Below are positions 16,738 through 24,376 of a stretch of DNA of 64,000 nucleotides, in pieces; position 1 is the stretch's first letter, and every line of letters starts with the position of its first letter. The notes under the pieces are model-generated. The model was not told where the DNA came from. It made no database searches and saw only the letters and a program-made list of their open reading frames with translations. Location of the stretch: the NCBI RefSeq assembly GCF_003243515.1, contig NZ_QFRA01000003.1, positions 1 through 64,000 of the forward strand. Reading direction: 5' to 3'. The position numbers and the translations under genes are program-made. Origin of the DNA: Corynebacterium kroppenstedtii (GTDB lineage: Bacteria > Actinomycetota > Actinomycetes > Mycobacteriales > Mycobacteriaceae).

Positions 16738-17022
16738 GTGACTCTCACACCACATCCCGCCGGAGCATTTGGCGGCATCGACTGGGACGAAATTTCATCC
16801 CAGACCGAGAAATCCCGTGAAGCGCTCGACACACCGTCCGAGACCGGATGTCCCACGCAATACTCTGTCTCGCTGACCGATCTTCGGCGATCGACTCAGC
16901 GCCTGGACGCTGCCCGCAAAGCACGGCGTAGCCGAAAGCGTCAGGCAAAGCCGAAACCGACATACTCGGCACCGGCCTTCGACGAACCAGAGCTCGACAC
17001 CGAAGAAGAATTGGAGTTGTAA
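16738..17022 (+). CDS. Small basic/acidic hypothetical protein of the element
   Basis: 94 residues from GTG 16738 (GCAGGTG lies upstream): TLTPHPAGAFGGIDWDEIS, then a basic helix (RRSTQRLDAARKARRSRKRQ) and an acidic end (EPELDTEEELEL). No family recognised. Its stop is 3 bases before the next ATG, so the two are probably translated together. The frame is longer upstream, but there the ribosome site and composition are not convincing. Confidence 0.5.
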   Translation: MTLTPHPAGAFGGIDWDEISSQTEKSREALDTPSETGCPTQYSVSLTDLRRSTQRLDAARKARRSRKRQAKPKPTYSAPAFDEPELDTEEELEL

Positions 17023-17025
17023 ATC

Positions 17026-17292
17026 ATGACTACCACCAAGCAAATTTCCACTGTCCTAGCCCGCGTCGAACAGCTTAAGGCGAAGCAGGCTGAGCTCGAA
17101 CAACAAGCACGCGAAGCGGACGCAGCGCTGACCGAGCTGCTCGGCTCCAGCGTCCGCGAAGCCGTAGAAAACCCGCGCTCCCGGTGGGCTGCATACGCTG
17201 ACCGCACAGTCGAGGACTTCTACCACGCGATTGTGATCGGGGAACCCACCGCAAGTGAGAGTCCTCAGGCGTCAGAAATCTGCGATTTCTAG
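17026..17292 (+). CDS. Small coiled-coil hypothetical protein of the element
   Basis: 88 residues. An N-terminal coiled coil (TVLARVEQLKAKQAELEQQA then READAALTELLG) is followed by ENPRSRWAAYADRTVEDFYH. Small proteins of this form occur upstream of mobilisation genes on Gram-positive plasmids; no specific family is assigned. It is coupled to the gene ending at 17022 and followed by the hairpin-rich region. Confidence 0.55.
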   Translation: MTTTKQISTVLARVEQLKAKQAELEQQAREADAALTELLGSSVREAVENPRSRWAAYADRTVEDFYHAIVIGEPTASESPQASEICDF

Positions 17293-17310
17293 ACGCAACC
17301 TTGGGGTTCG

Positions 17311-17522
17311 AAGGGGCGCTAGCGCCCTTTCGCCACCCACTCAAGCCGCGAAGCGGCTGCCGGTGGTGATGCTGGCCACTGCTTCTGTACGAAGTATTCC
17401 GACACGCCAGCGCTTCACGACCTCAGCCTCAGCTGATTGGGAAGACGGCGACCGTAGGTGTTCTTCGTACAGGAGCAGTCCCCTACCCCAAGCTTCCGCC
17501 GAAGAGGCGGAAGCTTGGGGTA
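17311..17522. other. Hairpin-rich region upstream of mobC, possible origin of transfer
   Basis: Four inverted repeats lie in about 210 bases: a 20-base near-palindrome AAGGGGCGCTAGCGCCCTTT (17311-17330); AGCCGC-GAA-GCGGCT (17344-17358); CTGTACGAAG (17385-17394) with its complement CTTCGTACAG (17463-17472); and a perfect 17-bp stem, TACCCCAAGCTTCCGCC (17484-17500) with its complement (17506-17522), loop GAAGA. Directly upstream of mobC and the relaxase, such structure is expected of an oriT with nearby relaxosome sites. The last hairpin could also be a terminator for the small genes. Confidence 0.55.
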
Positions 17523-17562
17523 CATCAATGACTTTTATGAAAGCGAAAATTAGGAGATAGAT

Positions 17563-17931
17563 ATGGGAATGACGACGAAGCTCGTCACCGTCAGACTTGA
17601 CGCTGACCGCTCGGACTTGCTGGCTGAACTCAGCCAGCGGTTGGGCGTCGGCGAAGCCGAGGTTCTGCGCATCGCCCTGGACGCGTTAACAGACAGAATC
17701 CCGCCGGGATTCTTCACGCCACCACGTGAATTCGACGATGAGACAAAAGCGGTCATCGCCCACTACATGAGAAGCCTCTCTGCGGTCGGAAACAACCTTA
17801 ATCAACTTGTCCGATCAACGCATCTGCATGACTGGCCTGAATCGTTAATCGGATCTGTAGACGAAGTGATTAACGACGTCCATGAAGCCGTCGCAGAAGC
17901 TAGAGAGGGGGTATTCGAGCAATGTCGATGA
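17563..17931 (+). CDS. mobC: Mobilisation accessory protein, MobC family
   Basis: MobC proteins bind oriT and help the relaxase open the strands at nic. The 122 residues start with a ribbon-helix-helix DNA-binding segment (KLVTVRLDADRSDLLAELSQ and LGVGEAEVLRIALDALTD). The family hallmark VGNNLNQLVRS follows at about residue 78, then a helical C-terminus. A good ribosome site AGGAGAT precedes the ATG. The 3' end overlaps the relaxase start by 10 bases, the usual mobC-mobA arrangement. The frame is undamaged. Confidence 0.82.
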   Translation: MGMTTKLVTVRLDADRSDLLAELSQRLGVGEAEVLRIALDALTDRIPPGFFTPPREFDDETKAVIAHYMRSLSAVGNNLNQLVRSTHLHDWPESLIGSVDEVINDVHEAVAEAREGVFEQCR

Positions 17932-18893
17932 ACAAAGTACAAAGAACTAAGAACATTACAGCTTCGGCAATTTACGCTGTTTATGGAACACACAAGAACA
18001 TGAAGGCTGGCAACGTTCGGGCTGCGCTAACCACCATCGAAGCCCGTGGAGCTGAAAGCGTCATGGGCTTCTCAATGCAGGCAGTTCGCGATGTCAAAAG
18101 TGGGAGGACGAAACGTTCAAACGAGGCGCTTGTTCTCGTCCAATCCTGGCACCCCGACGTTCTGAATAAAGACAATCCCGAAGATGTTGAACTCGCCCAC
18201 GTGGCGGGCGTGGAACTTGCCCGTGAATTGATTAGTAGCTCCGACTTCCTCGTCGCTACACATTTAGACGGAAAGTCAGGGCATGTTCACAATCACATTG
18301 TGATCGCTAATCACAACTTTGGTACAGGAAAAACACCGAAAGACGCAGGCAAATGGCACCGTTTGAAACTGCTGAACGACAAGGTCTCCAAACAGCTCGG
18401 CCTAGCCAAGCGCGAGCAAGACATCCTGGGCTATGAAGTCGGACGCGAAGAGGTCAGCTTTTCTCAGGCCGAGCGCATGGGTTTGGCGCAAGGCCGATCA
18501 ATCGACTCAACAGGCTTACCCATCGACCAGCTCACCGGCGATACCTGACGGGACTACTTGAGAAACAAAATCGAAGATTTGCTCGCAGATCCCGCCATCG
18601 CCGACGCACCCACGGTAGACGCTGGCATCGAAGCAATGAAAGCACGAGCACCCGCCTACAACCTCGTCTTCTCAGACCAAGGCAGCGGTCACTTGAGCCG
18701 CAAAAACCTCGCTAAAAAGCAGTCTGACGTGAGCTACTTCCAACTTGTTGACGACAACGGAGAAATCGTCAGATACAAGACCACCAAGCGTGAAAGAAAA
18801 GCCCAAACTTCAGGCAAGAAACTTGGTTCTGACTATTCAATCGATGGGCTTCGGAACGCATCGCCGACCAGCAACGTCAGCGCCAGCACTTGA
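17922..18893 (+). pseudogene. Relaxase/mobilisation nuclease, broken by in-frame TGA and a frameshift
   Basis: The first 208 codons are a relaxase N-terminal domain (PF03432 type): ALVLVQSWHPDVLN, VAGVELARELISSSDFLVAT and the three-His motif THLDGKSGHVHNHIVIANHN. A TGA at 18546-18548 interrupts LTGDT-RDYLRNKIEDLL. A TGG Trp there would restore the frame, so a single G to A change is likely. The same frame continues for 115 codons (PAYNLVFSDQGSGHLSRK). Near 18855 a missing G (CGGAACGC for CGGGAACGC) then diverts it; the restored frame reads LRERIADQQRQRQ. The nuclease domain itself is complete up to the stop, so a truncated product might still be made. Confidence 0.75.
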
Positions 18894-18938
18894 TCCGATT
18901 CAACCAAATACGACACCATCAGGAAGGATCCTTCGACA

Positions 18939-19325
18939 ATGCCGCAGAGTCTAAGGAAACAACAAGCCGAAGCCGAGCAGTTCAACACACGCTTGGACGA
19001 TATCGACCAGACGATGGGGGACGTCTATTCGAAGTTGAAGATGTTCAAGACCTAACTGGATCAGACGCCGACGAAGGACTTCGAACCAGCTGTGAAGAGC
19101 TTGACCGAGAGGTTGAAAAAGCTCGCAATCTCACACGCAAAGCTGAAGCAAACAACTGTGGGAACCAAGGAACACCAACAGGCAATGGATTCGATGGTCG
19201 CAGCGGTAAACAGCGTGGTGGAGATCGCAGCAACGCTGCCCCAGGGTTTCGACAAGCACTACCAGAACTTACAACAGACGGTACACGGGATTCTCACGCG
19301 ATCAACACCGCTTACACGCAGCTAG
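18939..19325 (+). pseudogene. Coiled-coil mobilisation-region protein interrupted by TAA
   Basis: ATG 18939 follows CAGGAAGGA at good distance and opens MPQSLRKQQAEAEQFNTRLD, then DIDQTMGDVYSKLKMFKT, a coiled coil, up to TAA at 19053-19055. The same frame goes on without a break as LDQTPTKDFEPAVKSLTERL and KKLAISHAKLKQTTVGTKEH to TAG 19323. A CAA to TAA change would explain the interruption (KTQLDQ). No enzyme function recognised; small coiled-coil genes after relaxases are common on actinobacterial plasmids. Confidence 0.55.
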
Positions 19326-19453
19326 CCGACAAGCCCGTCGAACAATTCCAGCCCGCTTGGTGGAATGCCCTGATCGACCACGCGATAGTTGGCACCCGTA
19401 AGATCCGGTTCGTGTTCAGAACTGGTATCGAAATCAGAGTGCCACTGGGCTAG
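19310..19453 (+). pseudogene. Serine recombinase, C-terminal remnant
   Basis: About 45 codons, DKPVEQFQPAWWNALIDHAI then VGTRKIRFVFRTGIEIRV, match the typical end of large serine recombinases (F-x-x-x-x-W-x-x-L-x-x-H...I/V-x-F-x-F-x-x-G-x-E). The resolvase catalytic domain and the rest of the gene are absent; upstream is the broken coiled-coil gene in another frame. The stop overlaps the convergent ClbS-like stop by 4 bases. Confidence 0.6.
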
Positions 19454-19992
19454 CAACCAGTGAGTTTCTTCCACTTGCGGATCTTGGTGCGAAACGTAGT
19501 AAACGGCGCAACGGTGTTGATATGCACCCACTTCCACACCGGCCACGCCGAGGGCGTGGACGAGGCCCAGGCGCGTTGGCCAGGCTCAAACAACTCCGCG
19601 TCGGTCAGGTTATTGACAAATTGGACAACTTCGCCGAGTAGAGCCTCGAATTGCTCAATCAACTCTGCCGCCTGGGTCTGCTCCCAGCGATGGTAGAACG
19701 AGTCGTATAAGCCGCCGAGCTGGTTCCACTTATATCCCGACGCAGGAGTCACCGCCTCGCGACCAGCCTGTTCGTCTTGTTCCCAACCGAGAAGTAGTTC
19801 CATCCAGCCAAGCTGATAGGCGATCATTTGCCGGGGCGTGCGATCCACGCCGTCAACTAGCCGATCCCAACCGTCATCGGGAATAGCTGTGAACTCGTCA
19901 ATAAACAGGCCGCCACGTTTTGTAATCTCTGCGGCAAGCTCGCTGCCAGACTCATACGATTTCATTTGATAAGCATACAGTGAAGCGACCAT
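19450..19992 (-). CDS. ClbS/DfsB-family four-helix-bundle protein (DUF1706)
   Basis: The 180 residues fit the DUF1706/ClbS fold: LAAEITKRGGLFIDEFTAIP, DDGWDRLVDGVDRTPRQMIA, YQLGWMELLLGWEQDEQAG, PASGYKWNQLGGLYDSFYHRW and a C-terminal PVWKWVHINTVAPFTTFRTK. ClbS of E. coli protects the producer by hydrolysing the cyclopropane warhead of colibactin; most other members are untested, so the substrate is unknown here. An internal ATG at 19965 is an alternative start. It is the best-preserved non-transfer gene of the element, lying next to the tRNA end, where integrative elements often carry cargo. Confidence 0.78.
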   Translation of the reverse strand: MVASLYAYQMKSYESGSELAAEITKRGGLFIDEFTAIPDDGWDRLVDGVDRTPRQMIAYQLGWMELLLGWEQDEQAGREAVTPASGYKWNQLGGLYDSFYHRWEQTQAAELIEQFEALLGEVVQFVNNLTDAELFEPGQRAWASSTPSAWPVWKWVHINTVAPFTTFRTKIRKWKKLTGC

Positions 19993-20310
19993 TACCTGCT
20001 ATCCGTTAACGAGCTCAACCATGAAACCATGTTTGACTAGGGCAAACGCCTCATGGCTATTTTTCCTTGCGTCGGTACACAAACACCACCTATAAGCCTC
20101 TTCAGAGCGGTTGAAAGTATCTGATGGTAGAAACACACCTCAGAACCTATAAAAAGCCGTGAGAAAGCCATATAGAGACACACGAAGACCACTCCACCTC
20201 TTTTTTTCCTTGTCGCCTGCGCCCCGCGCAGTAGTCCATCGCTTGTGCAGTACGTGGTCGTGAATTGTGGTCTCTAGTGCAACCGGCCCCGTTTTCGCCC
20301 TAAAATGAAG
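19993..20310. other. Gene-poor right end of the element
   Basis: About 320 bases between the ClbS-like gene start and the terminator hairpin of the tRNA. It includes the promoter region of the minus-strand ClbS-like gene. No open frame with a ribosome site or other structure is recognised. Confidence 0.4.
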
Positions 20311-20346
20311 AAACCTCCTACCAGCGTTTCCACTGGTAGGAGGTTT
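20311..20346 (-). terminator. Terminator hairpin of the intact tRNA-Met gene, supplied by the element
   Basis: AAACCTCCTACCAG (20311-20324) pairs perfectly with CTGGTAGGAGGTTT (20333-20346) around an 8-base loop. On the minus strand it follows the tRNA 3' end by a few bases and is followed by CTTCATTTTA. Its stem sequence differs from the hairpin in the same relative place beside the left repeat (14581-14613), as expected if the element brought its own copy. Confidence 0.75.
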
Positions 20347-20391
20347 ATTTTGTAGCGGGGGACGGATTCGAACCATCGACCTCTGGGTTAT
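20347..20391 (-). repeat. Attachment-site direct repeat, inner copy within tRNA-Met
   Basis: Second copy of the 45-bp repeat seen at 14616-14660. It comprises the acceptor end, T arm and anticodon-stem 3' strand of the intact tRNA, so integration reconstituted a complete tRNA gene. Confidence 0.85.
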
Positions 20392-20426
20392 GAGCCCAGC
20401 GAGCTACCGAGCTGCTCCACCCCGCG
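20353..20426 (-). tRNA. Initiator tRNA-fMet (anticodon CAU)
   Basis: On the minus strand the 74 bases start CGCGGGGTGGAGCAGCTCGG. The anticodon arm is TGGGCTCATAACCCA with anticodon CAT and the three G-C pairs typical of initiator tRNAs. The T arm is GGTTCGAATCC and the acceptor strand ends CCCCGCT plus discriminator A. The first pair is a C-U mismatch, another initiator property. CCA is not fully encoded (ACA follows). The 3' half lies in the attachment repeat. Confidence 0.93.
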
Positions 20427-20554
20427 CCAGTCGCATGGAGAACATGTCTCCGCGAGCGACAAGAGATAACTTAACGCATCGAGGACCAAATGTGAAATCG
20501 CCAGCGCACTGCCTAGGAACCACCAGCCAATAGCTGCGACTCCCTCAGCGACTC

Positions 20555-23500
20555 TCAGCTGCGTCGACCCCCAGAGCCAGCGTCACCCTGGTATTTTTCC
20601 AAGGCCTGTTGGAGCTCGTCCAAGGCTTTACCGTAGTCCTCAAACGACCCACTATTTTTGGCATCGCGAACCTTCTGAACGGCATCATCAAGTTCCTTGA
20701 CATCGTTGTTCGAAGGGCTTCCGGGGGAAGCGCTTGAGTCGTTCTTATCGGACTCATCCTTACCGGTGCCAGAATTGTCATCAGAACTAGATGCGGAATC
20801 CGAATCATTGTGATCAGATTTACCCTTATCGGATCCGTCTACTTCCTTCGTCGTTGTTGTTTCCTTCGGGTCTATGCCGACCTGGCTCAGCGCCTCACCA
20901 ATCGTCGGCGCGTATCCAACCTGACCGTTATAGAAGACAAGCACACGCAACAGCTTCGGGAACGCAGATTCCTGCTCCTTACGCTTCGAATAGACCGGCT
21001 CTACATAAATGATTCCACCGTTGCCCACAGGCAGGGTCAGCAAATTGCCATTGATCAACGTGCTGGATCCCTCTAACAATGTGCGCTCGCGCGAAATCTG
21101 ATCAGACGACATCATCGTGTCCTGAGCCTGCTTCGGCCCCTGCGTCTGGGTATCCGTCGGCAAGACACGAACAGTGATCTTCCCGTATGTCTTCGGGTCC
21201 GACGACACCGCCATGTGAGCAGAGAGGAACTCGCGCTTCAAACCGCGCAACGGCGTAATCAGTTGGAAACTGGGATCCCCTGTCTTCGGATCCGACGCGA
21301 CGACGTAGTACGGCGGCTGGTTCTTATCCCTCAACCCCTGTTCAGAGGCGGTCGGGTCCAGAGGCACAGACCAGAACGAGTCGTTCGTGAAGAACACGCC
21401 CGGATCCGACACATGGTACCGCGTCAGCAACTCACGCTGAATCTTGAACAGGTCCTCCGGGTAGCGCAGATGCTTCATCAGCTCGTCAGAAATATCCGAC
21501 TTCGGCTTTACCGTCCCCGGGAAACTGCGCCGCCACGACTTCAAAATCGGGTCGGATTCGTCGAATGCGTAAAGGTCAACGGTCCCGTCATAGGCATCCA
21601 CCGTCGCCTTCACGGAGTTACGGATGTAGCTCACACTATTGCCGACGGTGTTCTGCTCCGTTCCGTCAGGGTTGAGAGAATCCTCCGTCGCACCCGAAAT
21701 CTGAGTGTGCTCCGAGTACGGCAAGTTATTCACGGACGTATAGCCGTCGACAATCCACTTGATACGGCCATCGATAACAGCCGGGTACGTCTTTGAATCC
21801 GTCGTCAACCAGGGGGCAACCTTATGGACGCGGTCGCGAGGGTCGCGGTCGTACACAATCTTGGAATCTTTGCCCACGGCGTCCGAGAGCAACAAGTTCA
21901 TCGACTGATACTTCAGGGAATACATGACGCGGGAAACGATATTTCCGATCCCGACGCCACCTTTGCCCCTGTAGGTGTAGTTCGATCCATCAGTGTCGTA
22001 CTCGCGCGGCTTTCCGGACCCGTCGCCACCGACGATGGCGTAATCCTGGTCGGTATCAGCTACCACGGGGCCATAGTAAATACGTGGCTGGTCAACCTTG
22101 ATCTTCAGCGTATCCGGATCGTCGGACTTGGTGCGGTCCTTCGACTGCAGGTCAGCCACGGTATAGATCGGGTACCCACCACGGGACGATCCAACATCGC
22201 GGGCCACCTCGTCGACTTTGTTCGCCGGCGCAGCGATAAACCCGTTACCGTGCGTGTACACCGTATGCTTATTGATCCAGTCCTGCTGGTTACCGGACAG
22301 CGACTTGGGGTCCAGCTCGCGGGCCGCAACCACATAATCCTGCATCTCACCGTTGTGCTCATAACGATCAATGCTCAGGTCACTCGGGAACCCGTAGAAG
22401 TTCTTCAACTGCTGCTGCTGGGTAAACGTGGCCGAAATCGCTTCGGGGTCCAGCAGGCGGATGTTCGAAATGGTCGCCGAATCATTCGCTACCGACTCAT
22501 TCTGATCCGATTTCGATTTCTCGTCGGCACCCCAATTGCGGTCATATGTGACGTGCTCGTCGGTCAAGCCATAGTTGTACCGCGTCGACTTGATGTTCCG
22601 CTCAATGTAGTCACGTTCTTTCGCAGCACGGTTCGGGGACACGTTGAACTGCTCCACCACCAGGGGCCACGAGACACCAATAATTCCTGCCGACGCGACC
22701 ATCAGCACCGCTGCCATCGCGGGAATCCTGAGGTCCCGGAGGAAAATAGCCGCGAAGAACGCCGCTGCCACCACAATGGAGACGACGAGCAAGACAATCT
22801 TCGCGGGCAACACCGCGTTGATGTCGGTGAAGGAACCACCGGTGAACGTCGAATGGTCCTTGGACAGCAGGCGGTAGCGGTCGAACCAGTAATCAACGGC
22901 CTTCACGACCATGAAAATTCCGGCGATCGACGCCATCTGGACGCGAGCTTGGCTCATCACCGTCGCCCGCTTCCCGACGCGGGGATCCCCCGTCCGGATA
23001 CCACCCAACAGCCAGTTCATCACGAGGTTTACGACGAACGCCACAACTGTCAGGGTCAAGAGGACCGAGAGTAGCCAGGACCAGAATGGAACGCTAAAGG
23101 CGTAGAAACCATAGTCGTGGTGGAACTGCGGATCCGATTCGCCGAAGCTTTCACGGTGCATAAACATCAAGATCATGCGCCACTCGGACTGTGCAGCTAA
23201 TCCTGCAAAAAGCCCCACCAACAGCGGCAGCCCCAGCAAAACAGCGCGTGAGGATCGAACAATAACCTGCCGATAGGCCTCGAGCGGACTGTGGGGATCT
23301 GCGTCTTCGGGGACAAGAGGGCGATAATTAATGGCTACCCACGCGGCTGCCCATATCGACGCGGCGGCAAGCAGCCCGACCACGATGAACAGCACGATCC
23401 GGGTGACGAGTTCGGTGACATATACCCGGCCGAAGTTCATGGAATTAAACCATGCAACATCAGTGAAAACAGCTACTGCAACAGGCAACAGCATGACGAT

Positions 23501-23605
23501 AATGGCCAGTATCACCGCAACAACGGCCCACCGGCGGGGAGCCTTTCGCTTAACCGACTTGGGCACCTTTTCGCTTCTCCTAATCAGAGGGTCATTGCTG
23601 TTCAC
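20555..23605 (-). CDS. UPF0182-family large membrane protein
   Basis: A 1016-residue integral membrane protein of the actinobacterial UPF0182 family (Rv3193c type); function unknown. Seven hydrophobic segments lie in the first 330 residues (AVVAVILAIIVMLLPVAVAV, LFIVVGLLAAASIWAAAWVA and others). A large extracytoplasmic domain follows with family blocks such as NRAAKERDYIERNIKSTRYN and TVDLYAFDESDPILKSW. The C-terminal 130 residues are an Asp/Ser/Lys-rich linker plus a short coiled coil (ALDELQQALEKYQG). Length agrees with the family. It is divergent from the gene at 23713, as in related genomes. Confidence 0.93.
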   Translation of the reverse strand: MNSNDPLIRRSEKVPKSVKRKAPRRWAVVAVILAIIVMLLPVAVAVFTDVAWFNSMNFGRVYVTELVTRIVLFIVVGLLAAASIWAAAWVAINYRPLVPEDADPHSPLEAYRQVIVRSSRAVLLGLPLLVGLFAGLAAQSEWRMILMFMHRESFGESDPQFHHDYGFYAFSVPFWSWLLSVLLTLTVVAFVVNLVMNWLLGGIRTGDPRVGKRATVMSQARVQMASIAGIFMVVKAVDYWFDRYRLLSKDHSTFTGGSFTDINAVLPAKIVLLVVSIVVAAAFFAAIFLRDLRIPAMAAVLMVASAGIIGVSWPLVVEQFNVSPNRAAKERDYIERNIKSTRYNYGLTDEHVTYDRNWGADEKSKSDQNESVANDSATISNIRLLDPEAISATFTQQQQLKNFYGFPSDLSIDRYEHNGEMQDYVVAARELDPKSLSGNQQDWINKHTVYTHGNGFIAAPANKVDEVARDVGSSRGGYPIYTVADLQSKDRTKSDDPDTLKIKVDQPRIYYGPVVADTDQDYAIVGGDGSGKPREYDTDGSNYTYRGKGGVGIGNIVSRVMYSLKYQSMNLLLSDAVGKDSKIVYDRDPRDRVHKVAPWLTTDSKTYPAVIDGRIKWIVDGYTSVNNLPYSEHTQISGATEDSLNPDGTEQNTVGNSVSYIRNSVKATVDAYDGTVDLYAFDESDPILKSWRRSFPGTVKPKSDISDELMKHLRYPEDLFKIQRELLTRYHVSDPGVFFTNDSFWSVPLDPTASEQGLRDKNQPPYYVVASDPKTGDPSFQLITPLRGLKREFLSAHMAVSSDPKTYGKITVRVLPTDTQTQGPKQAQDTMMSSDQISRERTLLEGSSTLINGNLLTLPVGNGGIIYVEPVYSKRKEQESAFPKLLRVLVFYNGQVGYAPTIGEALSQVGIDPKETTTTKEVDGSDKGKSDHNDSDSASSSDDNSGTGKDESDKNDSSASPGSPSNNDVKELDDAVQKVRDAKNSGSFEDYGKALDELQQALEKYQGDAGSGGRRS

Positions 23606-23712
23606 TGTACTTGAACCTGGGCCGGCGTCGATAACCTAGGAGCTCCGCGTGCAACCGAACCCCGCGGGCGTGTTTCTTGCGAGCCCACCAGCGCGGCATG
23701 AATACTTTCTGT

Positions 23713-24324
23713 ATGTCCGAACACGGTTCTTCTACCTCTTCAACAGGCTCGTCTTCAGCACACAATCCATCGCCGACTCCTGACGCGCCCACCGATCGGC
23801 AACGCCTCGAGCGGGCAATGCGCGAAGCCGCCGACTTCATTCACGCCGAGGGATGGGATCAGCCTCCGACACTGTTCGGCTTGGTTCCCGCGTCGGTTAT
23901 TGCGCGGGAAACGGGGTCCATTGTCGACGATGAGCAGGACAATCTGACGCTCGTCGTCCAAGAGCTGCCGGACATGGGTTCAGGCGATGAGCTCCAGGAT
24001 TACATCGCGCGAACCGCGTGGCCGCGAACCGTGGCCGGGGCGATCCTGGCCCAAGAGATTATGTTCCAGAATTCTGCCGAACCGGGCTCCGGGCCCCGGA
24101 AAGCGCGTTTGTTCAGCGAAATTATTGACGACGGTCCGTATCTGACTCTGCTTCAACTGCGTCCGACGGAGGAAGAACTCTCGGCAGCTGGCGTTTTCGG
24201 CCAGGACAATATCGAACTCCTCGGAGGGCCCGACGTCGCTCCCGGTGTGATCACACTTCTGCGCTCCACGTTTGAAGCGGTGGAGGATGCTGAGGATTCC
24301 TACGACGGGGATCCGTGGGGCTGA
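23713..24324 (+). CDS. Conserved actinobacterial protein, PPA1309-like
   Basis: About 203 residues from ATG 23713 (ATG 23698 is an alternative). After a Ser/Thr/Pro-rich leader, the conserved part reads LERAMREAADFIHAEGWDQP, PTLFGLVPASVIARE, LTLVVQELP and WPRTVAGAILAQEIMF. It ends in an acidic tail. These blocks fit a small actinobacterial family found next to UPF0182 genes; its biochemical role is unknown. It is soluble, with no signal peptide or membrane segment. Confidence 0.78.
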   Translation: MSEHGSSTSSTGSSSAHNPSPTPDAPTDRQRLERAMREAADFIHAEGWDQPPTLFGLVPASVIARETGSIVDDEQDNLTLVVQELPDMGSGDELQDYIARTAWPRTVAGAILAQEIMFQNSAEPGSGPRKARLFSEIIDDGPYLTLLQLRPTEEELSAAGVFGQDNIELLGGPDVAPGVITLLRSTFEAVEDAEDSYDGDPWG

Positions 24325-24376
24325 ACCGTCGGACTAATCCGTCGGAATGGCGAGGGTTCACCCCGTCAACCGAGTA

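Larger units (their letters stand above)
14616..20391. mobile_element. Decayed tRNA-integrated mobilisable element, about 5.8 kb
   Basis: The element is bounded by the 45-bp tRNA-Met direct repeat. In order it holds an integrase remnant next to the left repeat, a broken family-B DNA polymerase, three small genes, a hairpin-rich oriT-like stretch, mobC, a relaxase with a premature TGA and a frameshift, a broken coiled-coil gene, a serine-recombinase tail and a ClbS/DfsB-family gene. The mixture of a tyrosine integrase and a serine-recombinase tail suggests more than one insertion event. The broken replication, integration and mobilisation genes suggest it can no longer move by itself. The ClbS-like gene and some small genes look intact. 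Confidence 0.8.

Noticed and set aside
18546..18548. TGA in the relaxase as selenocysteine or programmed read-through
   Set aside because: No hairpin typical of a SECIS element is evident, relaxases are not known selenoproteins, and neighbouring genes show similar inactivating changes.
21824..23074. 416-codon plus-strand frame inside the UPF0182 gene
   Set aside because: Composition (Val/Arg/His/Asn) and position show a mirror frame of the UPF0182 protein.
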